A stretch of 22,083 bases of DNA, from the NCBI GenBank assembly GCA_004335635.1, contig QAXH01006661.1:1163-23245 (forward strand). The letters run 5' to 3'. Positions 10,005 to 20,600 of the stretch are shown in pieces. This DNA is from Chloromonas sp. AAM2 (lineage: Eukaryota; Chlorophyta; Chlorophyceae; Chlamydomonadales; Chlamydomonadaceae). How positions within the stretch are numbered: the first letter of the stretch is position 1; each line of letters starts with the position of its first letter. The position numbers and the translations under genes were made by a program. The notes under the pieces are model-generated. The model made no database searches. It was given only the letters and a program-made list of their open reading frames with translations, and was not told where the DNA came from.

Positions 10005-11173
10005 CACTGACTGAACCGGTTGAAACTGTGGAGAGTACGGACTCAAACACAATGGAATGTATCCTTTCAATGCGAACACGTCTTCCAGCTTATTGTGGAT
10101 GGCGCAGTTGTCCATGGGCCAGCAGGATCACAGTGCCCGCGGGATACTCTGAAGTCGCCACTGACCTTACAACAACCGCTTTACATTGCAACATAAGTGT
10201 CGCTTGTCCTTCTTTGTCCTGTGCCCAACAAATTCTTAACCATACATGCCAGTGCTAGGGTGTAACCAGCAAACCACTGCCTCGAAAGCACGTGGATGCG
10301 CCATCCAAACCATCCACTTGCAAATGGACCATTAATTTGAGTGGTGGCTGGTTGTGGGCACATGAGGGTGTGTGACTGAGCATGCAGGCAGTTTATTCAA
10401 CGATTTCCGACATGAGTACAAAAGCAACGGCAGGTGCTACATGAAGGCATGCACGGTCCGCAACTGATGGTATGTATCAGTGTGTCACGGCTGAGCTCCC
10501 AGACCATCAAGGCCCAGCCATGCAAAACATCCAATATCGTGATGAACTGCTCGCCCAACACAGTCGTGCATGTCCAAACTCAGATGTATGGCCACCACCT
10601 TTGGCAAGCCCACCGCCACCATGCAAACGTCATCCGCAGTATACGGCATGTCTGCACGAGGTGTGATCGCAGCTGCATGGGCTGCTGTGGCATGGTCCAA
10701 TAATGATCAATAATTCCTTCCACACTGCGTATGGGTGATGATGTCCAACTGGTACCTGGCAGGGGATGAATGATTGGTGGTACCCCAAACAGTGCGTCAC
10801 AGACGAAATGATCGTTCAACATGTCATTGGCAACGCTGGTGACTGTGTGAGTGTGCGAGCTGCCAAACCTTGAAAACGGGCTGAGGCTCGGTGTGGGTCT
10901 GGTCTGTTTGCCCAAGGTCTTGGACACCAATCCATATGCAATCACATGCACAGCACAGAGATCATACCCTATGTGCCGGCCTCAACAACCCAACTGCTCC
11001 AAATAACCTACCCAAGGCCTCAGTGTGTGATATATGCTACTGTCAATAAGCACCTTCGCAGTGCTGTCACGGTGCTCCTGGTCCCAGTTTCCGCATCAAC
11101 ACAACACGCGCCCCTTACGCAGGGGGTATGTCAATTCTGGAAACGGTCCAGAAACGGTTTCCATGAATGGTGA

Positions 11174-14100
11174 TCACGCGCCCCTTGCCCATGTGAGCAG
11201 CTCTGCGAGGTTTGTGTCCTTGTGTGTTCGCAGGAAGGCATGCTTGGCCAGGGACTCTATGGTAGGCCGATCGCGAGGGGCCTTGACTAGGCATTTGGAT
11301 ACAAAATCACACAGCTCAGGGGAGAAACGGCCATCTCCACGTGACAAAGCAGGTGGCGTTTCCATCACGATGTACTCGAGCAGCTCCCAGAAGCCCAGGG
11401 GCTGCTGAGAGGCTGCCACGTCCCCTGCAGTGACAGCGAGGCAGAGTACAATGAATGGCCGGGCGCATGCCTGCTACATACTGCTCAAGCAGTTGCAATT
11501 ATATTGCTATCATATCCGTTGGCAGAGGGTTCCCTGAGCAAGCCGTCTGTCTTGCATCGTTGCAAGCAAACGTTGGCTGGATCTTCTCAACAGCAGGCTT
11601 GAAAGCCCAACATTCACACTTCAGTGCGCCCAGACCTGTTGCTGTTGAACCAATTAGCTTCATGGCGGCAATTCAGCAAGTAGATGTTTTGTCTTTTGTC
11701 GGTTCCAGTGTTCCAGAATTCGCGATTATGCGTTCTTGCGACTCCAAAATGATATTCTTGGGCCCAGTTTTGCGATCCCAAACTGGTCTTGCGCTCCTGG
11801 ACGGTTTGTTCCCGTTAACCCAAATTGAGGGACGGAAGGCCAGCTTGATACTGACCAGATAATGTGCGATTCCAAAGCTGATGTCCAGGACGGCCGTTGT
11901 TAAACTTGACATTCCAAAATGGACTTTGCCAAAGTGAAACACTGCCCAGCTACCCATGCCCGCCCTTGCTGGCCCCACCTGCGGGCGGGTATGGGTACCT
12001 CCCCAACGCGCACTCCACTATGGTAAGGCCCATGCTCCACATGTCGCTGTCGTACGAGTACTCATCTCCCTTAATGCGCTCGGGCGACATGTACGTGACA
12101 GTGCCCACCCAGCTGAGGCAGTTTGACACGGAGCTGGTCAGCTGACCGCTCACGCCGAAGTCACTGATCTTCAGATCGCCCTTGCTGGTCAAGAGCAGGT
12201 TCGATGGCTGCAGGACAGGCAAACAGCCAGACATTTGCAGGATTGACTGTGGTGTGCACAAGTTACATGCTCTGGTTGCTACGTTGTGCACATACAAGAT
12301 CCTTGAACTGTGCTGCAGGCGAAAGAGGTTGTGCATGCCTCTGGCGAGTTGTTTGCAGCTCCATTGTTAGATAGTAGAAGCTGGGGTTTGATGAAGCCAT
12401 GTGGAGCCAGCCCCACCTTGATGTCCCGGTGCACGACATGCAGCTCCTTGTGCAGGTGAAGCAGGCCCGCAACCATCTGCAACACAGAGAATAGAGTGCT
12501 GTTCACCACCCGGCAGGACTGGCACACATCCCATGCGCGCGTGGACATGGCAAATGGAACATACCAGGTAAGGGAATCCAGTGCCCGATGCACTCACAAC
12601 ATGCACGCTGGCCTGCACGGTGCCAAACCGCCCAGGCTAGTTACCGAGCGATTGATGCAGGTAAACTAAGCATGTGGTGGGCCCAGTGTGCTTCCCTTCT
12701 GGTGTAATGATCATGTTGCTTCCATAGTGTCTGTCAAAGTCATGGCCATTTCTTGTAGGCCGTCCACCTTGCTTTCCTGGCGGCCTTTGTACCTGTCTTG
12801 CTATTTCTGCTATGAATCGCTCCGGCACCGGTTGCCCTGGTCTTGTCTTAGTCATTGCACGAAGCACGTCCGCCAGGCTGCCCCCATCACAATACTCCAT
12901 AACAATGGTGATGGCACCGTTATCGAAAAACGCCTGTGGCAGGGCAACAACAACAACACACAAGGTTAGAGCAGGGCTGAATCCTTACTGAGCAGGCCTG
13001 CACATCAGTTCCTAGCTGTGCATATAAGCTTGCGACATCATCTGACAAGGGTGGTGCAGCTGGGGCACCAATGCTGTTAGTTAATTGGGCATTGTCATTT
13101 GCAGTGCTGTTTGCCTATGCCGTGCATGCCTCAGCCAGAGCCAAGTGCCAGTGTGCCATCGCTGTTGCAGCTGCACACACTGCATGCATGCATGGTCCAT
13201 GACTGCGGGCATGTGGCTTGCCTGGTGGTACTTGACAATGTGGCGATGGCTGGCTCCATAGAGCGTCCGTAATTCTGTGGTCACCTGTGCAGCAACCGAC
13301 AGTAACCGAAAGTGTGAGCAGTGTCAGTAAGCTGGCACGCACACACATAAGTTCGTGATTTGCATGGGCATGGGCCAACACAGCTGCCCGGGCCATACGC
13401 CCTCTGAGCTGCGTGCGAACTGCTGACCCCCGACAAGATCATCACGAGCCAAGCACGAAACGTAGCAGCGCTTGGTATTTCAAGGCTTGTGTATCATCAG
13501 CTTGTCAAGGCGTGGCCGCAAGCATCTCCTTGTGGCCGTGGCGATGCTAGAGGCATCATCTTGTGCGCTAGACAGTTGATGTGCACGGTCCACATGGGCC
13601 CATGCACACGACGTCATGCCAATATCAACCTGCACATCCCATGTGTAAACTGACCGAGGCGCTGCCTGCCCACCTGCTTGCGAATGATGTCGGAGCTGAC
13701 GTCAAACTGTATGACCTTGAGCACTAAAAGCTGTTCTGTCAACCGGCTGCGGACTTTCTTGGCCACTCCGCTGCTGCCACTGCCTATAATGCCAAGGTCT
13801 TCCAAGTCGTCCAAGGACAGTTCAGTGCCACTGGTGCTTGGCTCATCCGCACTCTGCATGGTGCACAGCGCACGCACAGCCCACTTGACCCATGCGCACT
13901 CTGCATGGTGCTGCCTGTCATGGCATCACATGGTTCGGGGCATTCTCGAGGCTACTCACCCGAAGGTTAGCGTCCCCAGGAGGCTTGTTGCTCTCGGACC
14001 TGCATAAAAATTTGGTAACAGGCAGTGTATACAGCTGAAGCTGCGCATGCCATGCGCATTGGTCCGCTGCCACCGCTAGCTGGTTTGTGTTAAGCATACA

Positions 14101-14414
14101 CTGCCCTAGAAAATAAGTCGTGCTGGCTCCCTCACCCCGCAGAGTTAGGTCTTGTGCAGTTTGGCGAACTGATTTGAAGGCCTTGCTTGCTGATGGTCAA
14201 GTCTCCTTCCGTAAACTTGCCGGAACTTGTCCTGCGTACATGCAATGGCAATGTGCGAGACTGCGTAAAGAGTGTGCAATTTCACACCACGGCTTTATGT
14301 GCACAGGCTACACCATAACGCTTCACATTGCGGTATAGAGCGCCCTTACAGTATATATGTAGTCTTCTTCTCCTCAGGCACAGCCAGGGGCTCGGGCCTG
14401 CACTTCCTCTGCAT
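11174..14414 (-). CDS. MKK: MAP kinase kinase (plant-type MKK), 8 exons, 342 aa
   Basis: This is a dual-specificity kinase that would phosphorylate the TxY loop of a MAP kinase. Exons (high to low): 14414-14350, 13999-13960, 13853-13674, 13284-13222, 12933-12793, 12476-12417, 12207-11979, 11424-11174; lengths sum to 343 codons including TGA. Visible motifs: glycine loop GSGSSGV (59-65), ATP lysine K81 in LVLKVI, alpha-C glutamate E99, MEYCDGGSL hinge (128-136), HRDIKPSN (179-186, catalytic D181), DFG (199-201), and MSPERI (223-228). The activation loop has S209-x5-S215, the plant MAPKK S/T-x5-S/T pattern. Basic residues R3, K4 and R6 followed by L10-A-V12 fit a MAPK docking (D) site, which supports the small first exon. 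The C-terminus lacks any NTF2-like domain, so it is not MKK3-like. Intron 4 uses a GC donor. The family call is very secure; exons 1 and 2 rest on phase, splice sites and the docking motif. Confidence 0.92.
12934..13221 (-). other. GC-AG intron of the MAPKK gene
   Basis: Exon 4 ends CAG and the intron starts GCAAGC, a near-perfect GC-type donor. It ends CCACAG before GCG. Joining the exons gives [20 protein letters not shown] with no frame change, matching the conserved kinase sequence. No GT donor nearby gives the same join. Confidence 0.88.
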
Positions 14415-14690
14415 TGTCCGGCTCGTCCGGGAAAATGAGCCGTTGCAGAGTTCGCCCGCCGACTGTTGTTCCTGCCACCGGCATATCCCTCACTCGCCAC
14501 ACCAAAGGGGACCAAACATTTCCAACCGAAAAGCCGTTTTATCCGGCAAGTTGATGTTCCCACCGGAGTGTACACTGGATCCGTGGCATCCCGTGTGAAG
14601 CCTGTGTTGACGCAGGGGTGCTTACGTAGTGGATTCCCGCTTCAAAGTACTTGTATGAATTGACAAGGACCGGACAGGCTGACCTGAGCC
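14415..14690. promoter_or_regulatory. Divergent intergenic region shared by MAPKK and myosin
   Basis: The proposed start codons of the minus-strand MAPKK (14414) and the plus-strand myosin (14691) are only 276 bases apart and point away from each other. Both core promoters and 5' UTRs must lie here unless there are upstream noncoding exons. No TATA box or obvious paired motif is visible. Confidence 0.6.
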
Positions 14691-17600
14691 ATGGCAGAGC
14701 AATTGTGCTCCGGATCGCGCGTTTGGTGTTGGTTGAAGTCACCGACGGGCACGCAGAAGGATGGGCAGTTCAGCTGGATGCCAGCCATGGTTATTTCTAA
14801 TGCAGTGGAGGAAGCTGGCAAGCAACAACAGCCAATGGTCCGAGTGAAGCTGATGGGCACAGGCCCGCTGTCAGGCTCATTATGCGATGTACCTGTGGCT
14901 TCTGCGCTCTTACAAAACCCGGATGGCCAAGACGCAGAGGTTCGTCCAAGTGTTTCAGTTTTCTCAGCCTGTGGTGGGCGAACTCAGGGATGCTTACTGT
15001 CAGCCGACCTTGGAGCCTATCTATCTTGCCTGTCCCTGCTGTGTATGCAGGACATGACAACTCTTACCCACTTGAACGAGCCAAGTGAGTGGAGGGCCAG
15101 CCACACAGTGTACATGTGTGTGGAACAGATGGGAACGGATTATGTGCATGCGCCTGCTGCAGCCGGAGGGACACTGTATCAGTTGATTGACGTGGACAAT
15201 TGCAACACTTGCCTTCAGGTGTGCTCCACAATTTGGACACCCGCTATGGTCGAGACTTCATCTACACCAACACAGGCTCAATCCTCATTGCAGTCAACCC
15301 ATTCAAGAAGATTCCAGCCTTGGTGTCGCCTCAGATGATGCAGTTGTACCAGCAGCACGGCCCAGGCCAGGCCAAGCTCGCTCCTCACGTGTACAGCACT
15401 GCAGTGTCAGCGTACAAGCAGGTGGGCAGGGTGCTGCCTGCAGACATGCAATTCAGCCTTGCAAGCCCGGAATTTGCGTAGAAAGTATTGTGATGCTTTC
15501 CTGCAACAGCTTACATAACAGCCAGCGACCGAAAGGATGCAGTTGTGGCCGTAGACCACTGCATTTGTGGCAAGCTGAGCGTGATGTGGTTGTAGGAAGC
15601 CATGCCATGCCACATGCAACATCATGGTGCTGTTCACATGCAGATGTTGAGGGACAAAGCCGGCCAAGCCATTCTGGTGAGTGCAGACTGAGCAGCTACT
15701 GAATAACTTGTGAATAAGGGCGCAGGGGCATGAGGCGATTGTGACAGTCTGGAAATCATGTCAACTGTGGTAATTGGCAGCATGTGCCTGTAGCATTCAC
15801 CTGGAAATGTTTGTATTCACGAGCACGTGCCTGGGTTCAAGATGGAAGATTCGCAGCATAGGTGGTTGGAACTTGGAGAGCGTAGTACGTGGGATGGACC
15901 TATGCCAGACATGTTAGAGACGTGAGCTGGTCCGATGCAACTGTTGTAAATGCAGCGTCGTCTCCCACAACTGGTCTTCGCGTGCTTGAATGCTTCTGCC
16001 TCAATCCTCACCGTTTGCCGCGCCATGCCAGTTACCATAATACTGCATGTGCCTGTTCACAGATTACCGGCGAGAGTGGTGCGGGCAAGACCGAGACATG
16101 CAAGCTCATCATGCGCTGCCTGGCGCACTTGGGCACGGCACAGGGCCTGCCTAACGGCACCTCAGTACTGCCTAACGGAGCAGGCCTGCCGTCCCCAGTG
16201 GGCACGCAGCAGCAGGGCATGGGCCTGACCAGGGCCAGCAGTGTGTACCAGAGCAGTGGCAGTGTGGAGCAGATGGTGCTCGAGTCTAACCCGCTGCTGG
16301 AAGCCTTTGGTAATGCCAAGACCAGCAGGAATGACAACAGTAGTCGTTTTGGCAAGTGAGTGTGCCAATGGCTGTATGCATGGATGCACTGATGGTGATA
16401 GGCCTTGGCATCCTTGCAGCACCTTCCGAGCACCTCACCTGGTCATAGGGCAGCACAGCCTACTCTGTCAGGGAGCCATGGCACAATGTCTACACGAGTG
16501 CATGACGTGCATGGGTATGGGTATGTGAGCAGCTCATTGTGTGCAGGGTGTTAAGCATGCATCACATTACATTATCACAATGTTTCATTGGCATGGTGAC
16601 ACACATGGCGGTATCACTGGCACGCTACACACAAGCTCAGGGAATGATGGTCACCCAACGGAGCACTTGGAAGGCGCCTCCAGTTGCTGCGTGAGGCAAA
16701 GACAAACCCGGCTTCAGTTTCAGACACGGACCTAGCTGATGTTTCTAAGCGCGCTCTCGTATGCACACCCGCACATGTTGACTCCCTGTGTGTGCAGGTA
16801 CGTTGAGATTCAGTTTGACGAGGAGGGCGTGCTCCAGGGCGCAGCCATCCGCACCTACCTGCTCGAGCGCAGCAGGGTGGTGCACGTGGTGCAGGGGGAG
16901 AGGTCCTTCCACGCATTCTACCAGGTAATCGGCGACTGTCTGGAGAAGGTAGCCCGCCATTCTACCAAGCCGGCAGAGAGTGGTCTTGGAGAGGGCAGCC
17001 AAAGTATGTCCTTAGTGGTAGCTGCTGTGATGTGCCATGCCAGAAGGGTTGGATTGCGTGACAGCTTCTGGCACTCGCTATTCATTGCCGTCGGTCGGCT
17101 TACGGTCTCTGTCAATGGCATGTGCCTCAATGACGCGTGCGAGTGTGTCATGTGCAAACTGGCCCATCAATGTTTCAGCTCACGAATTGCTTGCTGGTAC
17201 AGGCTTGGGATGTGATGCCGTCTACCTGGTCAGCCCTGGTGACTGTGGTTACTAGCACGAGCTTGGGATGAGAGTGATAGCGAATCAACCCTGTTGCCTG
17301 TGGTTGTGGCGATGGTCACTCATATGTGTGTGGTATCGTGTGTGTAGGTGTGTGCGGGTGCGAGCCCTGCGCAGCGCAGCGCGTGGCACCTGGGCACTGC
17401 GGGGGACTTCGCAGTGCTGCGCCAGTCGGACTGCAGGCAGCTCGTGGGGGTGGACGACGGGGAGGAGTTCAAGGTACGGCCAAGCATGCATGAGCAGCGC
17501 TTCTGCATGGCAACATGCAGCACACACATGGCGTACAGCATCTGACTCACTATCCCATGCTGCAACTGGGCATCTGAAATATGCTTTGCATGTGTTGCCA

Positions 17601-20600
17601 CACACACAGCTCTCCTGTGCTTGACTCGTGTGCAGTTTTGTCAGGGCCCCACTGAGCCTGGGTTCGTTTCTGTCCAATTGAAACCATGCTTGTTGCATGC
17701 TCTGGTGGTGGTAGAATTCTGACATGGGTGTATGATTGTGCACTTTTCATTTGCACTTTTTTGCATTTGCACTTTTCAGGCCACCTGCCACGCCATGTCC
17801 AGTGTGGGCATGAGCACAGAGCAGCAGGAGGAGGTGTTCGCCACGCTGGCGGCCATCCTGCACCTGGGCAACCTGCAGTGGGCGGAGCCGGCAGCCGCTG
17901 GCCCAGTGCCGGCGGGGCCGGCAGCGGCTGTGGCTGCAGCGGCCGTCAGGGACGCCCCAGCGCCTGCTGATGCCACGTCGTGGCAGGCGCTGATATGGGC
18001 AGCGGAGCTTCTGCAGGTGCGCCGGACAAACAGTAGAATGTGACAGAGTCAGCCCAGCAGCCTTATCTCATCACAGCAACCAGGAATTGTCATCATTGAT
18101 CATACCCGCACGACCAGCACTTGTGAAGACTGGAGTGTATGCCCATGCTGCAACTAGCATAGGACCTCCCATGCAATTAGGAAAGTGAAGTGTTTCTGCC
18201 CCATGACATATGAAGCAGACACAGTGTGAGATTTGCTGGGACTTGCTATGCAGCCATAGCCCTGCCTTGCTGTGGGTTCAACCATGACAAGCCATGTACT
18301 GATGAAAAACGATGTATGCCCTGTGCACGCCAGACTTGATATGATTTGGCAATTGGTTTTCCCCGCAGGTTGATGCCGGCCAGCTGCTAGCTGCTGTCAG
18401 CACTCGCACCCGCCAGACCCCCGACGGCCCCATCGTCTCACCGCTCTCCCCGGCCGGTGCAGACGAGGCCCGCAACGCACTCTGCAAGGTCCTTTACAGC
18501 CGCATATTCACGTGGATAGTCGCATGCGTCAACGCATCCCTCAGGCGCAACCGCACTGCCATGTCGTCACCCAACGGCTATGCCAATGGAAACGGCAATG
18601 GCCTTCCCCACGTGGCCAGTGGAAACGGCCTGCACACGCCCAATGGCTACGCTCAGCATGCAGGCGCCAATAGCGTGTATGGCAGTCCTGTTGCCAATGG
18701 CAAAAGGATGCCTGTGCCTGAGGAGATGGGCACACCGCCCAGGGCGAATGGATTACATGACTCACAGGAGGGAGGACTCAGCATTGGTTTGCTGGTGAGT
18801 GACGTGTACCCTCAACCCCAAAGACTTGAGCTTGCATGGCTATGACCAACCGGATTGAAGCAGGATCATATGTTATGGAACACAAGACACGTATGTATGT
18901 ATGTATGTATGTATGTGTCTGTCTCTCCCAGGGTGTGATGGCAAGGACGTACAGTTTCGGGGGGTGGGTCTTAACGCATGTGCTCCTATTTGCACAACCA
19001 CCAAGAGATGGCATGAGGCCCTGGTCATGGCTGAACCATTCCCAGCACTGGTACGTGAGCCCTCCAGGGTGTGATGGGAAGGATGTGAAAACGTCAGGCA
19101 TAGGGACAGTGGGTGTTGAGGCAAGACAAGCAGGTGGCCAAAACATGCGAATACCAAAGGGACGGCGTGAGGCCCTGGCCATGGCTCAACAGTGGCAGCA
19201 CTGATGTGTGAGCCCTTGCCCCGGTCGCACGCAGGACATCTACGGCTTTGAGTCGTTCGAGATGAACGACCTCGAACAGCTGTGCATCAACCTGGCCAAC
19301 GAGAAGCTGCAGCAGCACTTCAACCAGCATGTCTTCAAGTGGGAGCAGGTGGGCACATGGTGGCTTGGGCTTGCGCTGGGTCATGAGGAGTGCGGCAGGC
19401 CAGCTCATGAGGCATGGCATGCAGCAGAAGGCAACAGCTCGCTTCACGTGCGCCGCAGCGCATTCGTGAATGGCAACGTCGACTTTGTTCGTGTGCCTGC
19501 AGACAGGCATCTGTGGCTTTATGCACGTCACAAAGAGCTTGCTGACAACTTATGTTGGTGTTTGATTGCTTCTTGTGTTGCTTCCAGGCCGAGTACACGC
19601 GCGAGGGCGTTGACTGGCGCTACATTGACTTTGTCGACAACCAGGAGGTGCTGGACCTTGTGGAGGGGAAGCTGGGGCTGTTGGATCTGCTGGACGAACA
19701 GTGCAGATTCCCCACGGTGAGATGGGAAAGCCTGGAACTTCAAAACAGGTTGCAAAGAGGAGGCAACGAGGTGGAGACATGGAACAAAGTGACAACGGTG
19801 GAAATTGGCCTGAAGTGTGATGGTGTTCTGATGCACCTTGACGGCTATGTATTTGGAGGCCGATAGGATGCGCCTGTACCTGAATCAGGTGGCAGTCTGT
19901 TCTTGCCGGAAGCTCGTCTGTCAAAGGCCTGGTGCATGGCTGAATAGCATTTGAGTGGGTTTTCTAACAGCATACCTGTTCTGCTCTTCCCTGCTCCCCT
20001 GCCTTCCCCTAGGCCACTGCTGACGACCTGGCACACAAGTACAGCTCCACACCCTCAGTGGCTGGCTCTAAGCGCTTTGAGAAGCTCAAGCGCGAGCGCA
20101 CGGGCTTCGCCATCCAGCACTATGCCGGGCCAGGTGCGGCCTGCAAACGCTGGCTATCTCGAGTGCCACGCATTTACGTGTTGGGCAGGTTCGGCCTTCT
20201 AGATGGCCTTGCCACCCTTGACGCGTTGCTGTTGCGTGGCTTGTTGCGAGTCGCTGCGCCTCATTTGCTGCATCTGATAACACGCTTGGTTTCATAGCTT
20301 TTCATGGTGTGAGGTTTCTGACCCTTAAGGCTCACTGACAACACCTGCTTGTGCACGTTCGCTGGCCCCCAGTGCTGTCCTAAGTGCTGTCCTAAGTGCT
20401 GTCCCAAGTGCTGTCCTAAGTGCTGTCCTAAGTGCTGTCCTAAGTGCTGTCCTAAGTGCTGTCCTAAGTGCTGTCCTGTGCCACACCTGCTGATGCAGTC
20501 AAGTACCAGACCGACAACTTCCTTGAAAAGAACAAGGACTTTGTGGTGGCTGAGCAGGCAGCGCTCATGTCATCGTCCTCGTCAGACCTCGTCTCAGCTC

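Larger units (their letters stand above)
8678..11173. other. Intergenic region between PRORP 5' end and MAPKK 3' end
   Basis: Both flanking genes run on the minus strand. This stretch should therefore hold the MAPKK 3' UTR (upper end) and the PRORP promoter (lower end). I find no exon chain, tRNA or recognisable protein. It contains short tandem repeats at 9356, 9665 and 9973, and an AT-rich island at 9481-9560. Two TGTAA pentamers on the minus strand at 10181-10185 and 10168-10172 are distant candidates for MAPKK polyadenylation, which would imply a 3' UTR of about 1 kb. Confidence 0.5.

Noticed and set aside
14282..14575. A 97-residue minus-strand frame as a separate gene
   Set aside because: It overlaps MAPKK exon 1 in another frame; the docking-motif frame with a matching splice phase is the better reading.
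18500..18770. NG-rich stretch as an unspliced intron
   Set aside because: The full exon is open and in phase at both ends, and the Asn-Gly codon pattern looks coding. A shorter internal intron cannot be fully excluded, so it is noted as a refuting test instead.
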